From NCBI RefSeq assembly GCF_041438805.1, contig NZ_CP109190.1, positions 6,510,001 to 6,574,000 on the forward strand: a stretch of 64,000 bases of DNA, in the 5' to 3' direction. A program made the position numbers and the translations under genes. The notes under the pieces were generated by a model, which was not told where the DNA came from, did not search any database, and worked only from the letters and a program-made list of their open reading frames with translations. Shown here one piece after another: positions 16,867 through 25,427 of this stretch (positions are counted from its first letter, which is position 1; every line of letters begins with the position of its first letter). Source of the stretch: Streptomyces sp. NBC_01707. GTDB lineage: Bacteria; Actinomycetota; Actinomycetes; Streptomycetales; Streptomycetaceae.

Positions 16867-16895
16867 TTGACATACGTTTTGAACGCGTTCAAGAT
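16867..16895 (+). promoter_or_regulatory. Candidate promoter with embedded perfect palindrome (operator)
   Basis: TTGACA at 16867-16872, a 17-base spacer and CAAGAT at 16890-16895 look like a sigma-70/HrdB-type promoter. A perfect 14-bp palindrome, TTGAACGCGTTCAA (16879-16892), fills the spacer and touches the -10 element. A repressor bound there would block the promoter. The spacing between GAAC and GTTC is 2, not the 4 of the actinobacterial LexA box. The lipoprotein gene starts 60 bases downstream. Confidence 0.6.
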
Positions 16896-16954
16896 CTGGC
16901 TCGGCAAGTACAGCGCGTCTTGAGCCGTGGCGCCGTGATGATCAGGGGGACAGA

Positions 16955-17344
16955 ATGAGCAAGGGGATAGTCGGACGGTGGTTCGTCGCTGTACTGGGCG
17001 CTGCTTCGGTACTCATCTCAGGGTGTGCGTACTCGGTCGACCCCGACGAGCTTCCCGGCATGTACCGCAACGGCAAGACCGGCGGCGAGATCACGCTCGA
17101 TTCCGACGACACATTCACCGCCACTGATCTGTCGACAGACGCGCACACCGACCCCGAAGATTTGCACGGCCACTGGGACTTCGTCGACAGCAGCGGCAGC
17201 GACTTCGTCTACCTGGACATCGAGGAGCGTGGCATCGGTGAGGTCTCCGGTGTCCAGCTCTACGCGCGCGGCGGAGGGAAGGTGGAGTTCAGCGAGCCGG
17301 ATGGGTCGTGGTCCCTGGTGCTCACGAAGGTGTCCGACCAGTAG
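16955..17344 (+). CDS. Small secreted lipoprotein (element cargo)
   Basis: 129 residues. A signal peptide (RWFVAVLGAASVLISGC) ends in a lipobox with Cys at about residue 24, so the protein should be lipid-anchored outside the membrane. The mature part (MYRNGKTGGEITLDSDDTFT, then LHGHWDFVDSSGSDFVYLDI) has an alternating strand pattern with short turns, like a small beta-barrel of the type that carries glucan- or ligand-binding folds in other lipoproteins; no family can be named. GGGGGACAG precedes the ATG. The palindromic promoter at 16867 probably drives it. Confidence 0.75.
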   Translation: MSKGIVGRWFVAVLGAASVLISGCAYSVDPDELPGMYRNGKTGGEITLDSDDTFTATDLSTDAHTDPEDLHGHWDFVDSSGSDFVYLDIEERGIGEVSGVQLYARGGGKVEFSEPDGSWSLVLTKVSDQ

Positions 17345-17606
17345 ATCTGGGTGCCCAGTCCAGCGTGTGGTGGCACCACACCCGGCGGCGGCCGCCCCGC
17401 AGATGCAAAGCCCGCCAGGAACTACGCCGGACCCCACATGAGTGTCTAACTGCGTGACAACGCCGACGCACAACGGCGGACGGCCACGCACGCGTGCGGA
17501 CCATCGCAGCAGGTGAGCGGCACACCAGCCCAAGGCCAGGCGCTCACCCAAATTGCTTCGGGACGAAGAGGCAAGACACATGCCGCGCCCCTGAGACGCT
17601 GGGCAG
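17345..17606. other. Intergenic stretch
   Basis: About 260 bases. A 7-bp hairpin GTGTGGT / ACCACAC (17364-17380) follows the lipoprotein gene and may end its transcript. Nothing else is supported. Confidence 0.4.
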
Positions 17607-17983
17607 ATGCTGACTGAAGATGAAGCCAGAGAGGTCGTTTTGGCCGAGCTCGCACGGGACGCAGAAGCGCTCAACATGGACCTTGCGATCTCCAGGGTTG
17701 AACCCGTCTCGTTCGGCTGGGTGTTCTACTGGTGCGCGCGACAGGACATAGGTCGCCCCGCCTGCACGCGGCCGAGCCTCGGCGGGAACGCCCCCTTTTG
17801 GTGGATCGAGAGAACGAGCGCTTCGTTCAGAGGGGGACCGGCATACCCGTCTCCCAGCAGATCGCGGACTATGAGCGACGGCTACGGCGTGAGGCTCACG
17901 CCCGGAACACGGCAGCGAAGCGCGCCAGGCCGCAGGGAAGTACAGCAACCCACGCGGCTAGTAGTGACCCCGATGGGCCGTGA
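17607..17983 (+). pseudogene. Immunity-like YrhB/Imm35-type protein, frameshifted
   Basis: The first frame from ATG 17607 (MLTEDEAREVVLAELARDAE, then VEPVSFGWVFYWCARQDIG) is the start of a small YrhB/Imm35-like domain. After GGNAP the frame turns into Trp/Ser/Arg-rich nonsense. The expected continuation, APLLVDRENERFVQRGTGIP followed by VSQQIADYERRLRREAH, is in the next frame and ends at 17983. One missing base in the C-run at 17791-17795 (before TTTT) explains it. It is either a real inactivating deletion or a homopolymer sequencing error. Imm35-type proteins are toxin-immunity proteins; no toxin partner is seen nearby. Confidence 0.7.
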
Positions 17984-18063
17984 AGTGACCCAACCGACCG
18001 CCCTGCGCCGATCCGGCTCTCGCCACGGATCAGAAGGCTCGGGGCGGCGGAGGTCCGGGCTTC

Positions 18064-18083
18064 CTGGGCCGTCTCTGGGACGT
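18064..18083. repeat. Internal copy of the tandem GGGCCGT motif
   Basis: CTGGGCCGTCTCTGGGACGT, followed by GCGAGGTTGCTCAAC, similar to the downstream part of the copy at 15951. Confidence 0.55.
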
Positions 18084-18477
18084 GCGAGGTTGCTCAACAG
18101 CGGATCACGACGACCAACGACAGCCGCTCAGGCGAACCGAGGCACCGCTCGGACCAGCGAAAGCGCAGGTCGCAGAGATCTCGAGCAAGACCCAGAAGAA
18201 CTGACCGTTGTGGGGAGGAGATGAGCGACCATGAGTGACGTGACGCTGGGGGCTCGCTCAACGCCAGGACCGACGGCAGTGACGGCAGCGCTGACGGCAA
18301 CGACGGCAGACGGCAGCGGTGCTCGACGGCCCAGCGCGGAACTGGCGTAGTGCCGCCGGCCCAGCCCACCGATGCCTGCCCGCATCTTCTAAGCGCCGGC
18401 TCCGACGCAGCGGCTGACATCCGTGGTCTGGTCCGCGATCTCGCAGCGATCGGAGCCGCAGAGGTAATGTCGAACAC
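18084..18477. other. Noncoding stretch with short direct repeats
   Basis: No supported gene. It holds the GACGGCA repeat cluster at 18272-18315 and a possible 39-codon frame from ATG 18231 that I do not consider real. Possibly the remains of a replication or transfer region. Confidence 0.35.
18272..18315. repeat. Five GACGGCA direct repeats (iteron-like)
   Basis: GACGGCA starts at 18272, 18281, 18293, 18302 and 18309; spacing is 9, 12, 9 and 7 bases. Short repeats like this are typical of origin or clt-type cis sites, but they may also be low-complexity sequence. Confidence 0.5.
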
Positions 18478-18720
18478 ATGTACGACCTTCCTCGAGATCC
18501 AGAACGCCTGCGAGTGATCAGGCTGTATCTACAGATGCAGCTCGACGCCGTGGACGCCAAGATCCGTAAGGCTGAGGCGGCTACCGGCCCGCGAAGCCGT
18601 GCCACTGGCCATGCGGGGACACCTGGGCCGTCCCTGGGCCGTCCGAGGATGGCCCGCGTCGACCGACGGCGACAGACGACGACAGGTACGGGACGGTCGG
18701 TGCCCAGGTCGCGGGCGTGA
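18478..18720 (+). CDS. Possible small helical protein next to attR
   Basis: 80 residues from ATG 18478. The first 35 (MYDLPRDPERLRVIRLYLQM, then QLDAVDAKIRKAEAA) look like a real amphipathic helical protein of a kind often seen at AICE ends. The rest (GTPGPSLGRPRMARVDRRRQ) is translated from the tandem GGGCCGT motif and is probably not under selection. GAGG at 18461 is a weak and rather distant ribosome-binding site. Function unknown. Confidence 0.35.
   Translation: MYDLPRDPERLRVIRLYLQMQLDAVDAKIRKAEAATGPRSRATGHAGTPGPSLGRPRMARVDRRRQTTTGTGRSVPRSRA
18623..18642. repeat. Tandem GGGCCGT motif near attR (candidate integrase arm site)
   Basis: CTGGGCCGTCCCTGGGCCGT, same orientation as the copy near attL. 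It ends 91 bases before the attR repeat. Confidence 0.6.
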
Positions 18721-18733
18721 GGGACGTCGCCCG

Positions 18734-18779
18734 GGTTCCCGTTTCCTTCCTGGGGTGGACGTCAGGCAAGATGGGGTGT
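18734..18779. repeat. attR, 46-bp direct repeat
   Basis: Perfect copy of 10251-10296. It ends 37 bases before the TTG of ettA. It contains TGGACG and runs into TGTATC, a possible weak promoter pair for ettA. Confidence 0.88.
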
Positions 18780-18816
18780 ATCTGCCCACACCTCTATTGC
18801 TGCCGGACGGTTTCTC

Positions 18817-20481
<1,665 letters not shown>

Positions 20482-20486
20482 TCGTC

Positions 20487-20909
20487 TTGGCTCGTCACAT
20501 CTACAGCTGTCCGCTGCGCTGGTCGGACATGGATGCCTTCGGCCACGTCAACAACGTGGTCTTCCTCCGCTACCTGGAGGAGGCGCGCATCGACTTCATG
20601 TTCCGGCTGGCGCCGGGGGACGGCTCGCCGTCCTTCGCGGGCGGGTCCGTCGTGGCCCGGCACGAGATCGACTACGTGCGCCCGCTGGTCCACCGGCACG
20701 CACCGGTGACCGTCGAGTCGTGGGTCACGAAGATAGGTGCCGCGTCGCTGACGATCTGCTACGAGATCAAGGACCCGGACCAGGTGTACGTGCGGGCCTC
20801 GACCGTCGTCGTGCCGTACAACCTGGCCGAGGAGCGGCCGCGGCGGATCTCCGCGGAGGAGAAGCACTTCCTCCAGGAGTTCCTGGCCGAGGAGCCCGCC
20901 GCCGCATGA
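20487..20909 (+). CDS. Acyl-CoA thioesterase, 4-hydroxybenzoyl-CoA thioesterase-like (hotdog fold)
   Basis: 140 residues. The hotdog signature RWSDMDAFGHVNNVVFLRYL carries the likely catalytic Asp, followed by HEIDYVRPLVHRHAPVTVES. It hydrolyses acyl-CoA thioesters in the cytoplasm; the natural substrate is not known. TTG 20487 follows the ettA stop by 5 bases, which gives the usual length for the family. It is co-transcribed with ettA and coupled to the next gene by an ATGA overlap. Confidence 0.85.
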   Translation: MARHIYSCPLRWSDMDAFGHVNNVVFLRYLEEARIDFMFRLAPGDGSPSFAGGSVVARHEIDYVRPLVHRHAPVTVESWVTKIGAASLTICYEIKDPDQVYVRASTVVVPYNLAEERPRRISAEEKHFLQEFLAEEPAAA

Positions 20910-21604
20910 CGGTTCCCGTGCAGTCGCTGGAGTTCGCGGACGCGAGGGAGGCGGCGGATCTTGCCGCCTTCCTCGGACGGCTGCTCCACTACGACCGGGC
21001 CGCCGCCGTCCGTCTGCAGGCGGGCGGCGGCGCGCTGGCCGTGTTCGGCAGGCCGCCGTCGTTCGAGGTCCTGGCCATCCGGACGGCGCGGCTGCGCGGC
21101 TCGCACGACTTCGACATCACCGTGTCCGCCGGTGAACTCCTCGAATCGCTCGACATCGACGACGCCACCCGCGAGGCACACGGTGCGGGTTCCCTGCCCG
21201 CGCCCGTCACCGGGCCGCCGTGGACCGGAGTCCTCCCGCCGCGCGGCGGGTGGCACGAGCAGCCGGGGCTGCCCGACCCCGTCGCGCTGCGCGTCGAACT
21301 GAGCGCCGCGGTGGCGGAGTTCCGCTCCCGCGACGAGGCGCTGCCCGCGGACCGCCGCACCAGGGCGGAACGGGACCTGATCGGCCGCGAGATCTGGTCG
21401 CGCACGGTCGGGGACACGGAACTCCCGCTGCGCGCCGTCCACGCCGCCCAGTCCCTCGGCTTCCTCCGCCCGGCCCCGGACTTCCCGGTCGCCCTGCTCG
21501 CGTCCGGCCCCTGGCTGCGGCTGCGTACCCCGTTCGGCTCCATCGCGCTGCGCGGTGCGGGCGGCGGCCTCGGCGATCTCGGGGTGTCGGTCGGCGTCCG
21601 CTGA
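20906..21604 (+). CDS. Conserved actinobacterial hypothetical protein
   Basis: 232 residues, soluble and slightly acidic: MTVPVQSLEFADAREAADLA, then FGRPPSFEVLAIRTARLRGS, GVLPPRGGWHEQPGLPDPVA and AHAAQSLGFLRPAPD. No catalytic or binding motif is recognised. It overlaps the thioesterase stop (ATGA) and is the last gene of the ettA operon; the next genes are convergent. In Streptomyces this trio is usually kept together, but I know of no assigned role. Confidence 0.75.
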   Translation: MTVPVQSLEFADAREAADLAAFLGRLLHYDRAAAVRLQAGGGALAVFGRPPSFEVLAIRTARLRGSHDFDITVSAGELLESLDIDDATREAHGAGSLPAPVTGPPWTGVLPPRGGWHEQPGLPDPVALRVELSAAVAEFRSRDEALPADRRTRAERDLIGREIWSRTVGDTELPLRAVHAAQSLGFLRPAPDFPVALLASGPWLRLRTPFGSIALRGAGGGLGDLGVSVGVR

Positions 21605-21641
21605 CGCCGCGTCCGGAACCAACCCGCCGGAGAGGCGCCCG

Positions 21642-22604
21642 CTATCCGCGCTGCTGGTCGTCCGGCCACACCCCGATGTGGTCCTGCTCCAGTTCCAGCA
21701 TCACGCGGTGCTCCATCCCGAGCGTCTCCGTGTACTCGGCGGGCAGCTGCAGCCGCCCCGCGCGGTCGAGCATCGCGTACTCGCGGGCCACCTGGGACTC
21801 CTGGCCCGTCGCCGCGTCCACCTCCGTACGACGCAGCACCTCGGACGACGTACGGCCGTCGCGGATGGCGACCGTGCGTCGGACCTCGCCCGCCACCGCC
21901 TGGTCGTGGGTGACGATCACGATCGTCGTGCCCAGTTCCTCGTTGGCCCGGCGGAACGCGGCGAAGACCTGCTCGCCCGTCGCCGAGTCGAGCTCGCCGG
22001 TCGGCTCATCGGCGAGCAGCACATGGGGATTGTTGGCGAGCGCGACAGCGATCGCGACCCGCTGCTGCTGGCCGCCGGACATCTGCGGGGGCCGCCGGTC
22101 GCGGCAGTCCGCGACATCGAGCATCTGCAGCAGCGACTCGGCGCGCGCGGCGCGTTCGCGGTTCCGGCCGCGGCCGCGCAACTGCATGGGCAGCGTGATG
22201 TTCTGGACGGCGGTGAGGTAGGGGAGCAGGTTGCGGGCGGTCTGCTGCCAGACGAACCCGACGACGTCCCGGCGGTAACGGAGCCGTTCCTTCGGGCCCA
22301 TCGACAGCAGATCGCAGCCCGCGACCTTCGCCGACCCCGCCGTCGGTACGTCGAGGCCCGCGAGAATGTTCATCAGGGTCGACTTGCCGCTGCCGGACGC
22401 CCCGACGAGCGCCATCAACTCGCCCTCGGTGACCAGCAGATCGAGGCCCTGGAGGGCCTGCACCTCCACCCCGTCCGCGCTGAAGATGCGGACCAGCCGA
22501 TCGCAGGCGATCAGCGCGTCGTGCCCGTACGAGGGCCGGTCACGGCGTGCGGCGGCCCGCTGTTCGAGCTCCGCCAGAGTGGCCTCGGTCGTCGAGGTCG
22601 TCAT
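21642..22604 (-). CDS. ABC transporter ATP-binding protein (MacB/LolD-type)
   Basis: 320 residues, cytoplasmic ATPase. Walker [11 protein letters not shown]-loop VWQQ, signature MSGGQQQRVAIAVALANNPH, Walker B VLLADEPTGELD and switch VTHD are all present. The C-terminus is about 70 residues longer than in minimal LolD-like proteins (QVAREYAMLDRAGRLQLPAE, then MEHRVMLELEQDHIGVW), a feature of actinobacterial members. It overlaps the downstream end of the permease gene as ATGA, so they form one unit. With two FtsX-type permeases it should drive export or mechanical signalling across the membrane rather than uptake. Confidence 0.9.
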   Translation of the reverse strand: MTTSTTEATLAELEQRAAARRDRPSYGHDALIACDRLVRIFSADGVEVQALQGLDLLVTEGELMALVGASGSGKSTLMNILAGLDVPTAGSAKVAGCDLLSMGPKERLRYRRDVVGFVWQQTARNLLPYLTAVQNITLPMQLRGRGRNRERAARAESLLQMLDVADCRDRRPPQMSGGQQQRVAIAVALANNPHVLLADEPTGELDSATGEQVFAAFRRANEELGTTIVIVTHDQAVAGEVRRTVAIRDGRTSSEVLRRTEVDAATGQESQVAREYAMLDRAGRLQLPAEYTETLGMEHRVMLELEQDHIGVWPDDQQRG

Positions 22605-25426
22605 CGGGTGTCTCCTGCCCTGAGTTCGGTGATCGATCCACGGCGCCCGGCCCACCAGGCCTGTACGGCTGCCACGGTGGCGGCGAGGGCGACCACGCCG
22701 AGCGCCGGCAGCGCCAGCGACCACGGGTCGGCCCGCAGCGGAGCGGTGTCGAGTGCGTCGGAGCCGGGCCCGCTGGACAGCGCCAGCTGTACCAGGTCGA
22801 CGCCGGGGGCCAACAGGACGATCGTCGACCAGCCGACGAGCAGTCCGCCGACGGCGGCCAGCAGCGCCTGCGGCATCGCCTCGAGGCCGAGCAGCCGTCT
22901 GCCCTGCCGGAGGGTGAGGCCCATGGTCCGCAGCCGGGCCAGCAGCGCGGTGCGTTCCGGTGCGGTCTGCAGCAGCGACAGCAGTACGGCCAGCAGCGCG
23001 TAGCCCGCGCCGGCCGCGATCGCCGCCGCGTAGATCCCCTCGGCGCCCGACTGCATGGGGGTGTCGACGAACGCCGCACGCTCCTCGGACCGCAGCTGCA
23101 CGGCGAACGTCGAGCCCGCCCGGTGCGCGGCCGCGCGCAATGCCTTCGCGTCCGGGGAGGCGCCGGTGACCAGCAGGGTGGTGGTCTGCCGGTGGGTGAG
23201 GGACGCGGCGTCGACGATCAGGAAGCCGGCGGTGTCGACGGCCGGTGTGCGCGTCACCGTTCCGACGACGCGCACCTTGAAGTCCCCGGCCTGCGAGCGG
23301 ATGTCGCGCGGCCGTTCGCCGAGCCGCTCGGCCACGGCCGGTGACGCGAGGACGGGCAGCACCCGGTCCTTCGACGGCAGCGTGCCCTTCCTGGGTGCCG
23401 CTCCGCCGGCCTTCAGACGGTCTGCCGGAAACGGTCCGATACCGGTTGCGCGCGCCAGCTTCGCGTACGTTCCCGGGTCGACTCCGACCAGCGTGGTGCC
23501 CTTCGCGTCCTCGACGCCGGGCTCGTCGGACGGCAGCGGTACGCCGTACTCGATCTGGACCGGCGCCACATCCCGTACACCGCCCGCCTTCCGTACGTCC
23601 CGGACCAGCCGGTCCGGCATCGGCATCGCATCGCCCTCGCCGCTGATCCGGGCGTCCGCACCGGTGGCCCGCACCGCCGCGTCGTCCCGGGCGTTCGCGA
23701 CACCCGCCAGCACCGAGCCGCCGAACGCCGCCGTCGTCAGTGCGACCAGCAGCGCCAACAGAGCCGGTGCGCCGCTCACCGACGCACGCCCGGCACGGGC
23801 CAGGGCGAGGAAGCCGACCGCGCCGCGCAGCCGCGCGACGGTGCGGGAGGCGAGCCGCAGCGGCAGCGGGTACAGACGGGCGAGGACCAGCGCCGCGATC
23901 AGCCCGACCAGCACCGGAGCTGCGCTGACCAGGAAGTCCGTGCCGCCGCCCGCGGCCGTACCGCGACGGCGCAGCGCGGACACCGCGCCGACGGCCAGCA
24001 CCAGCACGGTGAGTTCGGCAACCGTGCGCCGCCGCGACGGACGGGCGGTCATCATGTCGTCGCGGGCGCCGTGCAGCCGCGGCCGGCGGTGAAGGAGCGT
24101 CGTACCCAGCGGCAGGGCGACGCAGACCGGTACGGCGACGGCGGCGGCCCCGACGACCGCGGGCCACAGCCGGGCCGGGCCGACGGCGGCAACGGCGAGC
24201 AGCAGTCCGAGTGCCGCCGCGGGCACCGTCGTCACCGCGGTCTCCGCGAGCAGCCGCCCGCCGATGCCGCGCAACGATCCGCCGCGTGAGCGCAGCAGGG
24301 CCAGTTCGCTGTGGCGGCGGGCGGCGAACAGGCCGCCCGTCATCAGCAGCACGACGGCGGCGACGGCGCCGATCCCGACGGCGGCGACCGTGACGACCGG
24401 GCTGATCGCCGAACGCAACGCGTCGTACCGGGTGAGGACCACGTCCAGATCGGTCGTCAGCGTCGCCGCCGGACCGGCCAGCGCGCGGAGCTTGAGCAGC
24501 TCCGGGCCGCTCTCCAGAGAAGCCACCCGGGAACGGAGCCGGTCCACGTCGAGAGCGGTGAGCCGGGAGGCGTCCGGCGCGATCCGCCAGTACGGCTCGG
24601 GCGCACCGGTCGTGGAGAGCAGCGCGGGCGCCGCGTCCGGCGGCAGCAACAGGGCCGCTATCCAGTAGTAGAGGGGAGGGCCCTTGCCGCTCGTCGGGAC
24701 CAGCGCCGGTGTACGCAGCAGGCGCTCGAAAGACCAGTAGGCGGCACCCGGAAGCTTCGGGGCGACTATGCCGGTGATCCGTACGGTCAGCGGCTCCTCG
24801 CCCCGGGTCGGTACATCGATCGTCGAACCCACCTTGAGCCCCAGGGCCTTCGCGGTCTCTTCGGTGACCGCGGCCTCGACCTCCGTGGCGGTGGTGGTGA
24901 CCTCGCCGTGGACGGTGGGCCAGGCACCGTCGCGCAGCGTGGCGTGGGCGGGCAGGGCCGAGGGGGTGGCGTACGTCAGCTCGGGATCGAGGCCGTAGGG
25001 CCGGGGCAGCCATTTCTCCCCGGCGGCGATCGGCTCCGTCGTGCGGATGCCGTACGAGGACTGGAAGGCGTCCGCCCGCACCGGTTCGGGCAGCCCGGCC
25101 AGCACCTTGCGGTGGACCGCGCCCAGCGCCGCCTCGCGCACCGCTGCCGCGCGCGCCGCCTCGACACCCAGGGCGGGCGGCGGAGCGGTCAGCTCCAGGA
25201 CGCTGCGCCTGGGGTCCTCGACAACCAGGTCGTGGCGCAGCCCTTTGCTCTCGTACGTGTCGACGGCCCGTGGGAAGGCGGCGGCGAGGAATGCCGTGAC
25301 CAGCACCAGCAACCCGAGCGCGCAGGCGGCCGCGGGGGCGGTACGCAGCCGGGTGCGGACCCACGGGGCACAGGCCGCGGCCCGGGCGACGCCTGCGGAA
25401 CGACCGCTGTCGGAACGTGGGCTCAT
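22601..25426 (-). CDS. FtsX-like ABC permease (large)
   Basis: 941 residues. An N-terminal membrane helix (AACALGLLVLVTAFLAAAFP) is followed by an external domain of about 330 residues, then clusters of helices (VVTVAAVGIGAVAAVVLLMT; APALLALLVALTTAAFGGSV), a second external domain, and a C-terminal FtsX domain (AAIAAGAGYALLAVLLSLLQ to ELRAGDTR). This duplicated FtsX architecture matches MacB-like and DUF214-type permeases. It lies one base after the next permease gene and is coupled to the ATPase. Confidence 0.85.
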   Translation of the reverse strand: MSPRSDSGRSAGVARAAACAPWVRTRLRTAPAAACALGLLVLVTAFLAAAFPRAVDTYESKGLRHDLVVEDPRRSVLELTAPPPALGVEAARAAAVREAALGAVHRKVLAGLPEPVRADAFQSSYGIRTTEPIAAGEKWLPRPYGLDPELTYATPSALPAHATLRDGAWPTVHGEVTTTATEVEAAVTEETAKALGLKVGSTIDVPTRGEEPLTVRITGIVAPKLPGAAYWSFERLLRTPALVPTSGKGPPLYYWIAALLLPPDAAPALLSTTGAPEPYWRIAPDASRLTALDVDRLRSRVASLESGPELLKLRALAGPAATLTTDLDVVLTRYDALRSAISPVVTVAAVGIGAVAAVVLLMTGGLFAARRHSELALLRSRGGSLRGIGGRLLAETAVTTVPAAALGLLLAVAAVGPARLWPAVVGAAAVAVPVCVALPLGTTLLHRRPRLHGARDDMMTARPSRRRTVAELTVLVLAVGAVSALRRRGTAAGGGTDFLVSAAPVLVGLIAALVLARLYPLPLRLASRTVARLRGAVGFLALARAGRASVSGAPALLALLVALTTAAFGGSVLAGVANARDDAAVRATGADARISGEGDAMPMPDRLVRDVRKAGGVRDVAPVQIEYGVPLPSDEPGVEDAKGTTLVGVDPGTYAKLARATGIGPFPADRLKAGGAAPRKGTLPSKDRVLPVLASPAVAERLGERPRDIRSQAGDFKVRVVGTVTRTPAVDTAGFLIVDAASLTHRQTTTLLVTGASPDAKALRAAAHRAGSTFAVQLRSEERAAFVDTPMQSGAEGIYAAAIAAGAGYALLAVLLSLLQTAPERTALLARLRTMGLTLRQGRRLLGLEAMPQALLAAVGGLLVGWSTIVLLAPGVDLVQLALSSGPGSDALDTAPLRADPWSLALPALGVVALAATVAAVQAWWAGRRGSITELRAGDTR

Positions 25427-25427
25427 G

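Larger units (their letters stand above)
10251..18779. mobile_element. Integrated AICE-like (pSAM2-type) element, decayed
   Basis: An 8.5-kb segment bounded by a perfect 46-bp direct repeat, carrying integrase, excisionase and a truncated RepSA-type initiator in the usual order (int-xis-rep on one strand). Neither the FtsK-like transfer protein TraB nor spread or kor genes are seen, so it probably cannot transfer by itself. The cargo consists of orphan genes, several close to their promoters or separated by repeats, with lower GC than the backbone. The insertion point is the 5' region of ettA, not a tRNA gene, which is unusual for AICEs. Repeated motifs near both ends may be integrase arm sites. 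Confidence 0.85.

Noticed and set aside
16879..16892. LexA/SOS box
   Set aside because: The half-sites GAAC and GTTC are separated by 2 bases; the actinobacterial SOS box has 4, so LexA binding is unlikely.
18231..18350. A 39-codon frame over the GACGGCA cluster
   Set aside because: Composition is dictated by the short repeats (Thr/Ala/Asp), and there is no downstream continuation.
21642..25364. A 1240-codon minus-strand frame that begins inside the permease gene
   Set aside because: Only its last 320 codons (the ATPase) are real. The earlier part is an Arg/Gly-rich out-of-frame reading of the permease.
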